Source of the DNA: Bacillota bacterium | Lineage (GTDB): Bacteria; Bacillota; Bacilli; Bacillales_A; Planococcaceae | Assembly (NCBI GenBank): GCA_023405135.1 | Contig: JAEXYZ010000091.1 | Span: 1-47,392, forward strand | Direction of reading: 5' to 3' | DNA length: 47,392 bases | In this document: positions 1 through 7,992 of the stretch, piece by piece | How the letters are laid out: each line of letters starts with the position of its first letter | Position numbering within the stretch: position 1 is the stretch's first letter | Made by a program: the position numbers and the translations under genes | The notes under the pieces: model-generated | Databases searched by the model: none | Seen by the model: only the letters and a program-made list of their open reading frames with translations | What the model was told of the DNA's origin: nothing

Positions 1-121
1 AATAACTCCCTTTTGAAAGACACTTCCCCCCATCCCCAGTTGGATAGGGGGAAAACAAAATATATTAAAATCAAAAGTGTACATTCTAAAACGAGCGAAA
101 GTGTACATTATATAGTTGACA
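1..121. mobile_element. Probable terminal end of an IS21-type insertion sequence
   Basis: A 12-bp direct repeat (aaagtgtacatt) occurs twice, at about 74-85 and 99-110, in AT-rich DNA that ends at the -35-like ttgaca around 116-121. Multiple short terminal repeats with a TG...CA boundary are typical of IS21-family ends. The coding sense of the VanW fragment begins exactly at this boundary. No transposase is in the window, so family and boundary are inferred from the repeats and the truncated neighbour. Confidence 0.4.
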
Positions 122-628
122 TTTATAAGAAAGGGCTATGTAGACGGTATGGTTTTATTTTATGGTAATGTGAAAAACGGTACAGGCGGGGGGTTGTGCC
201 AATTATCTAATTTAATTTATTGGATGACTTTACATACACCGTTAACGGTTACAGAAAGGCACCGCCATAGCTACGACGTTTTTCCGGACTCGAATAGAAC
301 TCAACCATTCGGAAGTGGGGCAACCTGTGCTTACAATTATTTAGATCTGCAAATAAAAAATGAGACAACTAATACGTATCAATTAGTTGTCTACCTAACT
401 AATACCCATTTAGTAGGGGAGTGGAGGTCCGATACTCCGGCAATTAGAAAATATGAAGTTTATGAAAAGGAACATTCAATAACACATGAGTATTGGGGAA
501 GTTACGTAAGACACAATAAAATTCACCGTAAAGTTTTTAACATGAATAATGAACAAATCGATGATGAATATATTACGGAAAACCATGCAACTATGATGTA
601 CGAGCCATTTTTGGAGCAACCTAAATAA
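116..628 (+). pseudogene. VanW-family protein, 5'-truncated fragment
   Basis: The 170 codons match the C-terminal part of VanW-family proteins: a glycine run followed by LCQLSN, the core motif HTPLTVTERHRHS, and the VFPDSNRTQPFG and YLDLQIKN blocks. Full-length relatives have about 250-300 residues, so roughly the first 100 are missing. The only available start is a TTG at 116 inside the putative IS end and without a ribosome binding site. Homology seems to begin around residue 4-6, directly after the IS-like repeats, so the gene was probably broken by the insertion. VanW proteins are accessory products of some glycopeptide-resistance clusters, but chromosomal homologs are common and their biochemical role is unknown. 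A bidirectional terminator follows. Confidence 0.7.
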
Positions 629-655
629 TCGTAGTACTATAGCGGATGTAAATAG

Positions 656-684
656 AAAAAAGCTCAGAGATTTTCTGAGCTTTT
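656..684. terminator. Bidirectional rho-independent terminator
   Basis: The 11-bp stem AAAAGCTCAGA / TCTGAGCTTTT has a 5-nt loop, with A and T runs on its two flanks. It sits between the convergent VanW fragment and the DnaA-domain gene and can serve both. Confidence 0.85.
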
Positions 685-705
685 ATGTATGGCATGAATA
701 AATCT

Positions 706-1107
706 TTATTCTTTCTTTTCCAGAAGTTCTATACGTTTTTCTAACTCAATGATTTTTTCTTGTTGTTTTTGAAAAATATGACCAAGTTGAATAAATAAAG
801 AATCGAATGTAGGAGTATGATTTTTATTTTCGATTACTGGTGATGGAGATTCGATCTTTTCAAAGTTCTCTCCGCGGTCAACTGTAAAGACTAGTTCGTA
901 ATGTTTACCTAACGTTTCGTCTACGATTGCGCCAATCATCTGTTGGTAATGATTTACAATCCAATCTTTAGCAAATGAATTTGGCGCAAAAATAATACAT
1001 TTTTCTCCAACGATTTCAGCTTTAGTTGATTGAAACCATGTTTCAAAACTTGGTTTCGATATTCTTGTACTAATCTTTTCTAAAATGGCATCCCATGAAA
1101 AATTCAT
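706..1107 (-). CDS. Stand-alone DnaA N-terminal domain (domain I) protein with C-terminal coiled coil
   Basis: This 133-residue protein begins with a clear DnaA domain I, residues 1-70, including the segments ISKPSFETWF, IIFAPNSFAKDWI and VNHYQQMI that are near-diagnostic of the N-terminal interaction domain of the replication initiator. It has no AAA+ ATPase, no domain IV helix-turn-helix and no DnaA-box binding motif. Residues 75-105 look disordered. Residues 110-133 are Lys/Glu-rich and predict a short coiled coil. DnaA domain I normally mediates self-association and contacts with helicase or regulators such as SirA, so a free copy could modulate initiation; that is inference. An AAAGGAG site precedes the ATG. 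Confidence 0.75.
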   Translation of the reverse strand: MNFSWDAILEKISTRISKPSFETWFQSTKAEIVGEKCIIFAPNSFAKDWIVNHYQQMIGAIVDETLGKHYELVFTVDRGENFEKIESPSPVIENKNHTPTFDSLFIQLGHIFQKQQEKIIELEKRIELLEKKE

Positions 1108-1149
1108 TTTATTAAACTCCTTTAAATATAAGATAAACTTTTTTATTAT

Positions 1150-1177
1150 AGTATATCACGCCATAACAATTCGTAAA
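1150..1177 (-). promoter_or_regulatory. Sigma-A-like promoter for the DnaA-domain gene
   Basis: Read on the minus strand, TTTACG (1172-1177) and TATACT (1150-1155) are separated by 16 bp, about 40 bp upstream of the start codon. Confidence 0.5.
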
Positions 1178-1240
1178 TTTCCATTTATAATTGACCACAA
1201 TTTCTTCAGAGATAAGTGTTTTATTTAAATCATAAATTGT

Positions 1241-1273
1241 AAAGGGACTTGGAATTGAATCCAAGCCCCTTTT
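1241..1273 (-). terminator. Probable terminator of the carbohydrate-binding lipoprotein gene
   Basis: AAAGGGACTTGG pairs with CCAAGCCCCTTT (one mismatch) around an 8-nt loop, about 60 bp beyond the stop codon at 1336. The T tract on the minus strand is short. Confidence 0.6.
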
Positions 1274-1335
1274 ACGTAGTTTTTCACCTATCTATAAATC
1301 TTTTCCTGTTCTATTTGGAAAGTATGCAATTCTGA

Positions 1336-3471
1336 CTAATTCTGTTGTTGTATTTGTTCTTTCGATTGGCCTCTCTGTGGAAGCTCTACGCCAAGTTCTG
1401 CTAGTTGTTCTTGGGCTTCCTCCTGAGTAATTGTTCCGTTTCTTTCCTGCTCCATAATACTTTGGGCTTTTTGTCGCGTTTCGTCATCTAAATCCGAGAA
1501 CATATCACCGCGGTTTCCTCTTGTAGCCCCAGGTTCACCCATTTCACCAAAACCGCCCATTCCAGGTCCACCCATGCCGCCATGTCCAGTATTTGGCTCT
1601 GTAATTCCATTTTCATCAAGCCATGTAACAATGTCTGAAATCGTGAACTCCACAACACTTGTACCACCTTGATAATCACCATCTGAATATAAACCATTAC
1701 TTTCAGAGCCTGTCGAAGTTCCACCTGAATAAAGAGTATATGAAGCATCTTTAGTTAATTGAGGTGAACTTATTACAACAGATTGATAGTCTTTTTCAGG
1801 TGCAAATGTCACAACTGTATTTCCATTACTATCTTCAAGGTGTACAAGCGTTCCTGCTGATTGTGTTTCAGGATAAGTCATCATAATGGCATTTTGTGTT
1901 GATTGTTCAGATGTTGCCAAAGCCATTCCAGAGCTTCCTGCAGCAATAAGTAAGCCGCCACTAATTTCAAAACTTTGATCATAATCTAATGGAGCATTGT
2001 TATTATTTATTGGTCCGCTAACGAGTACTGTTCCGCCCGTCATAGAAATCGAACCATTTGAATCAAGTCCATCGCCTAGTGCATTTACATAAACATAACC
2101 ACCAACAATAGATAGCAAATTGTCTTCTGCATTTTCTGTCGACGCAAAATCTTTACCAGAAGAATCGTTACCGCCACCTATGTTTATACCATCATCTACC
2201 GCATTTACATTAATGTCTCCATCTGCGATTGTAATAGATTTACTTTCTATACCTTCATAGCTTTTTGTAACATGGATGTTGCCTCCCTTAGTTAAAATAG
2301 ATGTATCTGCATGAATTCCATCATCTCCAGTAGCTACTGTCAAATCGCCTCCAGTAATGGTAATTGAGTTATTACTATGAACAGCATCATCTAAAGAATC
2401 AATTGTAAAGTTTCCACCACCAATTGCAACTTCTATGGCTGCTTTTAAACCTTTTGTACTTTCAGAATTTGTTTCGGTACTATTAGCGGTTGTATTTGAT
2501 TTCATTTCACCTGGCAACATCATTCGATTATTGTCATTTGTTTCAATCGTTTCTGGACTTCCACCACCAGAAGTAATATGGAACTCACCATCGGCAATTA
2601 GTAGGGAAGTTTCAGCTTGAATGCCATCATTTGCTGCTTCAATATTAAACTTTCCATCTTCAATTGCGATTAGTGCTTTTGAAGTATCTTTGTCATTCGT
2701 AGATTTAATACCATCACCGCCTGCTGTAATACTAATATTTCCGTCTTTTACAGCAACGAGATCGCGCCCCATTAAACCATCATCAGCGGCCTCAATTTGA
2801 ATTGTTCCCCCTGTAATTTTTAATTCATCTTTAGAGGTAATCCCGTTATTGTAATTGCCTTTCACGATTAAAGTTCCATCTCCATTAATTGTGAGATTGT
2901 CTTTACTGAATAGAGCTGCATTTGGTTCATCATCATCTGAATTCTCAAACACATATTTTTCTCCATCACTCAATATATTTTCTGTTCCATCTTCTAAAGA
3001 CACAATTGTTTTTTCTGCCTTTTCTACAAAGATTGGCGCATTTGTTGATGAATTGATTTCCGCTCCATTAAGAATTAATCGAACAGTTCCTTCATCTTCA
3101 GCATTGACAATGATTTGTCCATCATTTAGTTTTCCGTTGATTTCATATACACCAGAAGTTTGAATAGAAATTGTAGTGCCTTCAATGACAACTCCGCCAT
3201 TTCCATCAAAGCTTGCGCTATTTCCATTTAACTTAATAGAAGTTGCATTATCCCACTCGGTATAAAAATCTTCATCAGAATAAGATACTTTGTCTTTTAT
3301 TACATCCGCTATTTCCTGGTTACCTATAGTACTTAAGCTCTCTGCCTGAACAACAGCAGGTTCACTAGTAGATGGCTTATCCGCTGAATTATTACTGCAG
3401 GCAATTAATAGCATTGTGCTCAAAAAAGGTGCTGCTACTTTTATTATTTTAGATTTTCTTGTACTCATCAT
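1336..3471 (-). CDS. Beta-helix carbohydrate-binding lipoprotein (Cthe_2159/DUF4353 family)
   Basis: The start chosen gives MMSTRKSK, preceded by AAAGGAG; the second ATG (3468) has the better spacing. A longer upstream reading lacks a ribosome binding site and would bury the signal peptide. The lipobox is LIAC, with the acylated cysteine at residue 25, so the product is an exported, membrane-anchored lipoprotein. About seven imperfect rungs follow, each with a D/N-DGI/V element and then an ITGG or IADG turn, as expected of a right-handed beta-helix. This layout fits the Cthe_2159 polysaccharide-binding family. The C terminus has a Gly/Met-rich hinge and a helical segment (DLDDETRQKAQ ... NGTITQEEAQEQL). 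The gene is divergent from the response regulator and its promoter carries the module's operator. No catalytic residues are recognisable. Confidence 0.85.
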   Translation of the reverse strand: MMSTRKSKIIKVAAPFLSTMLLIACSNNSADKPSTSEPAVVQAESLSTIGNQEIADVIKDKVSYSDEDFYTEWDNATSIKLNGNSASFDGNGGVVIEGTTISIQTSGVYEINGKLNDGQIIVNAEDEGTVRLILNGAEINSSTNAPIFVEKAEKTIVSLEDGTENILSDGEKYVFENSDDDEPNAALFSKDNLTINGDGTLIVKGNYNNGITSKDELKITGGTIQIEAADDGLMGRDLVAVKDGNISITAGGDGIKSTNDKDTSKALIAIEDGKFNIEAANDGIQAETSLLIADGEFHITSGGGSPETIETNDNNRMMLPGEMKSNTTANSTETNSESTKGLKAAIEVAIGGGNFTIDSLDDAVHSNNSITITGGDLTVATGDDGIHADTSILTKGGNIHVTKSYEGIESKSITIADGDINVNAVDDGINIGGGNDSSGKDFASTENAEDNLLSIVGGYVYVNALGDGLDSNGSISMTGGTVLVSGPINNNNAPLDYDQSFEISGGLLIAAGSSGMALATSEQSTQNAIMMTYPETQSAGTLVHLEDSNGNTVVTFAPEKDYQSVVISSPQLTKDASYTLYSGGTSTGSESNGLYSDGDYQGGTSVVEFTISDIVTWLDENGITEPNTGHGGMGGPGMGGFGEMGEPGATRGNRGDMFSDLDDETRQKAQSIMEQERNGTITQEEAQEQLAELGVELPQRGQSKEQIQQQN

Positions 3472-3525
3472 TTGACTCCTTTTCAATAAAAGATGTTGTT
3501 GCCTATGAGCGCTATTATTCAGGAC

Positions 3526-3547
3526 TAACCTTAAACAAACCTTAAAA
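3526..3547 (-). promoter_or_regulatory. Response-regulator operator upstream of the lipoprotein gene
   Basis: On the minus strand the 9-mer TTTAAGGTT occurs twice in direct orientation with an 11-bp period (3538-3546 and 3527-3535). It is followed by GTCCT and an AATAAT -10-like box. The same arrangement precedes the VTC gene at 5713. Direct repeats in one-turn phase are the usual binding pattern of OmpR/PhoB-type regulators, and such a regulator is encoded next door. Confidence 0.75.
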
Positions 3548-3556
3548 AAAGAAAAA

Positions 3557-3585
3557 TTTGCAATTTCTATAAATGAACCTATAAT
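3557..3585 (+). promoter_or_regulatory. Possible promoter of the two-component operon
   Basis: TTTGCA (3557-3562) and a perfect TATAAT (3580-3585) are 17 bp apart, about 40 bp before the response regulator start. The -35 match is modest. Confidence 0.5.
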
Positions 3586-3624
3586 CAAACATATTAAATT
3601 AATCAAAAAGAGGGAGATCAGTAA

Positions 3625-4311
3625 ATGAAGTTATTAATTATAGAAGATGACAAACATCTCTCTGATTCTATAAGTGAAACGACAAAAGAAATGTTCCAAA
3701 CAGAGCAGGCTTTTGATGGAGAAGAAGGGTTGTTTCTTGCAGAGCAAAATATTTTTGATGTCATTATTTTAGATATAATGCTTCCTGCTATGAATGGATA
3801 TGAGGTATTGAAGAACTTAAGGAAGCAAAATATTATGACACCAGTAATCATGCTCACAGCAAAGGATGGAATTGATGATAAAATTCAAGGATTTAAAGTC
3901 GGGGCTGACGATTATTTAGTTAAGCCTTTTCATCGAGAAGAACTATTACTTAGACTTGAGGCAATGGTTAGAAGGTCAGGGGGCTTATTAAAGGAAAATG
4001 TCATCAGTTTTAAGGAAATCAAATTAAATATTAAAAACAAAACTGCAGAAATAAATGGAGAAACACTGAAATTGAATGGAAAGCAATATGATTTACTAGA
4101 GTATTTAATAAACAATAAAAATACCATTTTAACAAAAGAGCAGATCTTTGATAGAATTTGGGGATTTGAGTCAGATACTTCAACGACTGTTGTAGAAGTA
4201 TACGCGAGCAATTTACGGAAAAACCTTAAAAAGTTTGGTTATGACCAATACATTAAAACTTTCCGTGGCTTAGGATATATGCTGACGGATAGCGGTGAAG
4301 AAGATGTTTAA
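3625..4311 (+). CDS. OmpR/PhoB-family response regulator
   Basis: The protein has 228 residues, standard for the family. The receiver domain spans residues 1-115 with acidic residues at 7-9, phospho-acceptor Asp50 in LDIMLPAMNG, Thr78 and Lys100 in LVKPF. A winged-helix DNA-binding domain follows at about 130-223, including the NGKQYDLLEYL and FRGLGYM signatures. The kinase gene overlaps its 3' end, so the pair is translationally coupled. The gene lies between two promoters that share an 11-bp-phased direct repeat, which makes it the obvious candidate regulator of both. The signal sensed is unknown. Confidence 0.95.
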   Translation: MKLLIIEDDKHLSDSISETTKEMFQTEQAFDGEEGLFLAEQNIFDVIILDIMLPAMNGYEVLKNLRKQNIMTPVIMLTAKDGIDDKIQGFKVGADDYLVKPFHREELLLRLEAMVRRSGGLLKENVISFKEIKLNIKNKTAEINGETLKLNGKQYDLLEYLINNKNTILTKEQIFDRIWGFESDTSTTVVEVYASNLRKNLKKFGYDQYIKTFRGLGYMLTDSGEEDV

Positions 4312-5602
4312 TAAATCGATTTTTAGAAAACAGCAATTAAAGTTCATGTTATTAAATTTAATTGCTTTTACAGTAATTTTTACGATTTTTAGCTTTATTA
4401 TTTTTGGACAGGTCCAAAGAACATTATATTCTCATACAGATGAAGAGCTTTTATTGTTTAAAGAAAAGTTAACGGATGACTTTGATAATTTCGTATTTAG
4501 ACCGCAGACTGGAATGGAAGGGCAAAACCAGGACATTCCTCCAAAAGAAAGAAGAGATAATCCAAACCCGAGAATCATTGTCATCCATTGGAACGACGAA
4601 GGAAACATTGTAAATGAAGGTGAAATTGGTACTTCATTTTACGAAAATTATCTACTAGATTATAAGCTTGATAAAACGAATATGGATGAAATTACGATGA
4701 CAACTATTAATGATGTATATAATTTCCGTTATATTCTTTTTAAAGATACTAATAATGAGGAAGATATTGCGTATACACAGCTTATGATTAATGTGGATGC
4801 AGAACAAACAATCATATCCAATTTTGAAAAACTCGTAATTATTTGTGCGGTTATTTTTATTATTCTTTCGATTTCGGCTAGTTTTATTTTGTCTAAAAAG
4901 ATGATGAATCCTATACTAAAGTCGTGGAATAAACAGGCAGAGTTTGTTGAAAATGCATCACATGAATTAAGAACACCGTTGACCATTATTCAAAATAAAT
5001 TGGAAATGCTGCTTACGACACCAAATGATAGAATCTCTGACAAATTTGAAAATATCGCTTTAAGTCTTTCAGAAACTCGGCGTTTATCCAAGTTGACTTC
5101 GGATTTATTAACATTAGCGAGGGCAGATTCTGCAGAAACCGAGCTTTCAATAGAACCAGTTAATGTTGATGTTTTTGTTAAGGATGTATGCGCTCCCTAT
5201 CAAGAAATTGCCGAGTCTCAGGACAAACATTTTTGGTTAAATTTACAAAGCCCAATAACGATAAAAGCAGACAAAACTCGCTTTCATCAGCTGCTCGTTA
5301 TTTTGCTTGATAATGCGTTGAAATACACAGGTGAAAATGACAGTATAGGTTTAAAAACATATGAAGAGGATCAGAAAGTAGTAATAGAGGTGAGTGATAC
5401 AGGAATTGGAATTAGGGAAGAAAATATCCCGTTCATTTTTGATCGTTTCTACCGTGAAGACAGAGCAAGATCTAGAGAAACTGGTGGAGTAGGTTTAGGA
5501 TTATCTATTGCTCAATGGATTGTTGAAAAGCATAAAGGGTCTATTAAAGTAGTAAAAAATAATAATAAAGGGACGACTTTTATTATTAGACTTCCAAAGT
5601 AA
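4295..5602 (+). CDS. Sensor histidine kinase, partner of the preceding regulator
   Basis: This is a 435-residue membrane kinase. Transmembrane segments lie at about 17-38 and 179-199, enclosing an extracellular sensor of roughly 140 residues with no recognised domain. A HisKA segment follows with His223 in NASHELRTPL, then an ATP-binding domain with the N box (LLDNALKYT), DTGIG and GVGLGLSIA. No clear HAMP domain is visible between the second membrane helix and HisKA. The reading frame opens with a GTG at 4295 inside the regulator gene; an ATG three codons later (4304) is an equally plausible start. A terminator begins at the stop codon, so the VTC and DUF4956 genes are transcribed separately. 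Confidence 0.93.
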   Translation: MKKMFNKSIFRKQQLKFMLLNLIAFTVIFTIFSFIIFGQVQRTLYSHTDEELLLFKEKLTDDFDNFVFRPQTGMEGQNQDIPPKERRDNPNPRIIVIHWNDEGNIVNEGEIGTSFYENYLLDYKLDKTNMDEITMTTINDVYNFRYILFKDTNNEEDIAYTQLMINVDAEQTIISNFEKLVIICAVIFIILSISASFILSKKMMNPILKSWNKQAEFVENASHELRTPLTIIQNKLEMLLTTPNDRISDKFENIALSLSETRRLSKLTSDLLTLARADSAETELSIEPVNVDVFVKDVCAPYQEIAESQDKHFWLNLQSPITIKADKTRFHQLLVILLDNALKYTGENDSIGLKTYEEDQKVVIEVSDTGIGIREENIPFIFDRFYREDRARSRETGGVGLGLSIAQWIVEKHKGSIKVVKNNNKGTTFIIRLPK

Positions 5603-5633
5603 GAGGGATCGTAAAATGCGGTCTCTTTTTTTT
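5601..5633 (+). terminator. Terminator of the two-component operon
   Basis: AAGAGGGATCG pairs with CGGTCTCTT through Watson-Crick and G-U pairs around a 7-nt loop, followed by an uninterrupted T run. Confidence 0.75.
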
Positions 5634-5712
5634 GTGGGTATTTGCATAAGAAGAGGCGTTAATTCATCCCATAGAGGAGACAAATCGTGTTTTTCTAAAG
5701 TTCCTAAAATCT

Positions 5713-5745
5713 TTTAAGGTTTGTTTAAGGTTCGTCCTTAATAAT
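5713..5745 (+). promoter_or_regulatory. Response-regulator operator and promoter of the VTC operon
   Basis: TTTAAGGTT occurs at 5713-5721 and 5724-5732 (11-bp period), followed by GTCCT and AATAAT (5740-5745, one mismatch to TATAAT). There is no good -35 hexamer, as expected of an activator-dependent promoter. The block is almost identical to the one upstream of the divergent lipoprotein gene. Confidence 0.75.
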
Positions 5746-5779
5746 CTTAAACATAGAACGACAGCAAAGGAGAAGAAAC

Positions 5780-6478
5780 ATGGAGGCTATGCGCTTAAAT
5801 GGTGTGATGGGTCGAACTGAATTAAAACATGAAATTACAAAAATGGATTGCTATCTTTTAAGAAATAAACTTAAGCATTTCATGAAAGTAGATCCTCATG
5901 CTACGAAAGATGGAAAATATTTAATTCGTAGTGTTTATTTCGATAACTTCGACAATAAAGTACTTACGGAGAAAAAAGAAGGCTTTTATCAACGGGATAA
6001 ATTCCGTGTGAGGTTATATGATTACAATATGAATTTTCTAAATCTAGAAAGGAAAAGTAAGCGAAACAATCTTACATATAAACAAAAATGCTCTGTTACT
6101 GCGGAGGAATACGAAAAATTAAGATTTGGGGACATTGCATGGATGGAACATGATTCAAGATCACTTATTCAAGATTTATATATCCAAATGAACTTGTTTC
6201 AAATTAAACCAGTAACAGTTGTAGATTATGAACGTGAAGTATTTATACATGATCAAGGAAATGTCCGGGTAACCTTTGACAGCAATATTAAAACAAGCTT
6301 TCGAAACAATGATTTGTTAAATCGAGATTTAGCAATGGTCGAAACAAATCCCGAAATTGTCATCCTTGAAGTGAAATATGACGAGTTTTTACCAGATGTT
6401 ATTAAATATTTGCTTCAACTTGGAAATAGAAGTAAAGGAACCTATTCGAAATACCAAATTAGTAGAATGTTTGGTTAA
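5780..6478 (+). CDS. VTC-domain protein (polyphosphate polymerase-like)
   Basis: The 232 residues form a single VTC tunnel domain, the fold of the catalytic domain of yeast Vtc4, which makes polyphosphate from ATP. The charged positions typical of the family are present: R50 and Y53 (IRSVYFD), R76/R78 (FRVRLY), E90/K92 (LERKSK), Y150/R152 (DYERE), R163-T165-D167, E197/K199 (LEVKYD) and the SKY motif at 223-225. There is no SPX or membrane domain. Synthesis of polyphosphate or of a modified surface polymer is possible, but bacterial members are little characterised. The ATG has a perfect AAAGGAG. The DUF4956 gene follows after 25 bp. Confidence 0.85.
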   Translation: MEAMRLNGVMGRTELKHEITKMDCYLLRNKLKHFMKVDPHATKDGKYLIRSVYFDNFDNKVLTEKKEGFYQRDKFRVRLYDYNMNFLNLERKSKRNNLTYKQKCSVTAEEYEKLRFGDIAWMEHDSRSLIQDLYIQMNLFQIKPVTVVDYEREVFIHDQGNVRVTFDSNIKTSFRNNDLLNRDLAMVETNPEIVILEVKYDEFLPDVIKYLLQLGNRSKGTYSKYQISRMFG

Positions 6479-6503
6479 AGTGAAGTTAAATGGAGGAATT
6501 AAA

Positions 6504-7187
6504 ATGGAAACAGTAAATTTTAATGATATTTTTAAGTCGAGTATTTTAGAAAAAACAAGTAGTTTTTCAATAGTTGATTCACTAATTGGATTACTAGTTG
6601 CTTTTATAATAGGTATATTTATTTACTATGTTTATAAGAAAACCTTTTCAGGTGTGATTTACTCACATACTTTTAATATTTCATTAATCATCATGTCAAT
6701 GGCGACTGCATTAATCATTATTGGTATATCATCCAATGTGCTATTGTCATTAGGGATGGTTGGGGCATTATCAATTGTACGATTTAGAACACCAATTAAA
6801 GACCCAATGGATATCGTATATCTTTTCTGGGCAATCGTATCAGGTATTTTATGTGGAGCTGGATTTATTCCATTAGTGGTAATTGGTTCAATTTTAATCG
6901 GTGCAGTGTTAATTTTATTTGGCAATCGTATTAAAGTGGAAAATCCTTATTTATTAGTTGTTCGTTACAATGAAACTTCGATTGAAAACTTAATGGAACA
7001 TATCATTTCTGGTCAAGTGAAAAAACATACAGTTAAATCGAAGTCTGTTACGCCTGGAAATGATTTTGAAGTAACTTATGAAATTCGTGTTAAAGAAAAT
7101 GATATGAGTTTTATTAATAACATTTCAAATATAGAAGGTGTTAAATCAGCAATTATGTTAAGTTATGATGGAAACTTTACAGCTTAA
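6504..7187 (+). CDS. DUF4956 integral membrane protein
   Basis: The 227-residue product has four hydrophobic segments at about 24-45, 58-80, 103-118 and 119-140. The family signature is GMVGALSIVRFRTP followed by KDPMDIVYLFWA, and a soluble domain of about 85 residues forms the C terminus. The start was set at the ATG preceded by GGAGGAATTAAA; an in-frame upstream ATG at 6378 would overlap the VTC gene by 100 bp and has no ribosome binding site. DUF4956 genes are regular neighbours of VTC-domain, CotH and Cthe_2159-type genes. A role as the membrane partner or export channel for the VTC product is inference. Confidence 0.88.
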   Translation: METVNFNDIFKSSILEKTSSFSIVDSLIGLLVAFIIGIFIYYVYKKTFSGVIYSHTFNISLIIMSMATALIIIGISSNVLLSLGMVGALSIVRFRTPIKDPMDIVYLFWAIVSGILCGAGFIPLVVIGSILIGAVLILFGNRIKVENPYLLVVRYNETSIENLMEHIISGQVKKHTVKSKSVTPGNDFEVTYEIRVKENDMSFINNISNIEGVKSAIMLSYDGNFTA

Positions 7188-7206
7188 AACTTGCGTACTA
7201 ATTTCT

Positions 7207-7243
7207 AATCCCAAGTGATATTTGCCACTTGGGATTTTTTTTT
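7207..7243 (+). terminator. Strong terminator of the VTC-DUF4956 operon
   Basis: ATCCCAAGTG pairs perfectly with CACTTGGGAT around an 8-nt loop, followed by nine T. Confidence 0.9.
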
Positions 7244-7351
7244 GTTACTATGCCGTTCCAGAATCTATTAGTTCAGAATATATTATAATAAATTGGAAAA
7301 TAATGAATCTTTTTTAATTTACTAATCGTTTATATTATAAGAGGTGAGTGT

Positions 7352-7924
7352 ATGAAAATTTGGTTAGGTGGGAGTGTAATACTTCTTCTTCTAATAGGAT
7401 ATGGTTATTATTTTCTAGGTACAGAAATAGAGAAAGGGAAAACACCGGTAGCAGATGGCTCAAATGATTATTTAATTATATTAGGAGCAAAAATTAAGCC
7501 TAGTGGTATTCCATCACTTGCTTTACAAAATCGACTAGATGTTGCAATTGACTATTTAAAACAACACGAACATGTTCAAGTGATTGTTTCAGGTGGACAA
7601 GGACATGATGAACCAGCTACTGAAGCTTCTGTAATGGCGAAGTATTTGATAGAAGGTGGTATAGATCCTTTAAGAATTTTATTGGAGGAAAACTCTACTT
7701 CAACATATGAGAATTTATTATATTCTAAAGAATTGTTACCAGAAGGTGTAAATGACATTACGATTATTTCGAATGACTTCCATTTAGCTAGAGCAAAGTA
7801 TTTAGCAAACGTTGTAGGTTTAGAAGCAGATGTAATAGCTGCTCCAACACCTAAAAGTGTAGAAATAAAATCAAATGTTCGAGAGCGCATTGCCTTGTTG
7901 AAAACATATATTGTTGGTAAATAA
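7352..7924 (+). CDS. YdcF/SanA-like DUF218 membrane-anchored protein
   Basis: A single N-terminal transmembrane helix (about 4-22) is followed by a DUF218 domain: YLIILGAKI, an SGGQG turn, the block EASVMAKYLIEGGI, EENSTSTYENL and the ISNDFHLARAK motif. At 190 residues it is a normal-size YdcF/SanA/ElyC-type protein facing the outside of the membrane. Relatives are linked to envelope integrity or undecaprenyl-phosphate lipid metabolism, but no reaction is established. The start has an AGAGGTGA site. It is monocistronic, with a shared terminator against the convergent small gene. Confidence 0.85.
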   Translation: MKIWLGGSVILLLLIGYGYYFLGTEIEKGKTPVADGSNDYLIILGAKIKPSGIPSLALQNRLDVAIDYLKQHEHVQVIVSGGQGHDEPATEASVMAKYLIEGGIDPLRILLEENSTSTYENLLYSKELLPEGVNDITIISNDFHLARAKYLANVVGLEADVIAAPTPKSVEIKSNVRERIALLKTYIVGK

Positions 7925-7936
7925 TAATTAATTATA

Positions 7937-7984
7937 AAAACACCTTCGAATCCAAATATTTTAGGATTAAAAGGTGTTATTTTA
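7937..7984. terminator. Bidirectional terminator
   Basis: AACACCTT (7939-7946) pairs with AAGGTGTT (7971-7978), and AATCC with GGATT inside, between two convergent genes. Confidence 0.75.
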
Positions 7985-7992
7985 TGACAGTT

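Noticed and set aside
2435..3163. Plus-strand open frames inside the lipoprotein gene
   Set aside because: They mirror the repeated Asp/Gly/Ser codons of the beta-helix on the other strand and lack start signals.
1336..3471. Repeated DNA in the lipoprotein gene as a CRISPR or satellite array
   Set aside because: The periodicity is at the protein level (beta-helix rungs) with degenerate DNA; no identical repeats or spacers.
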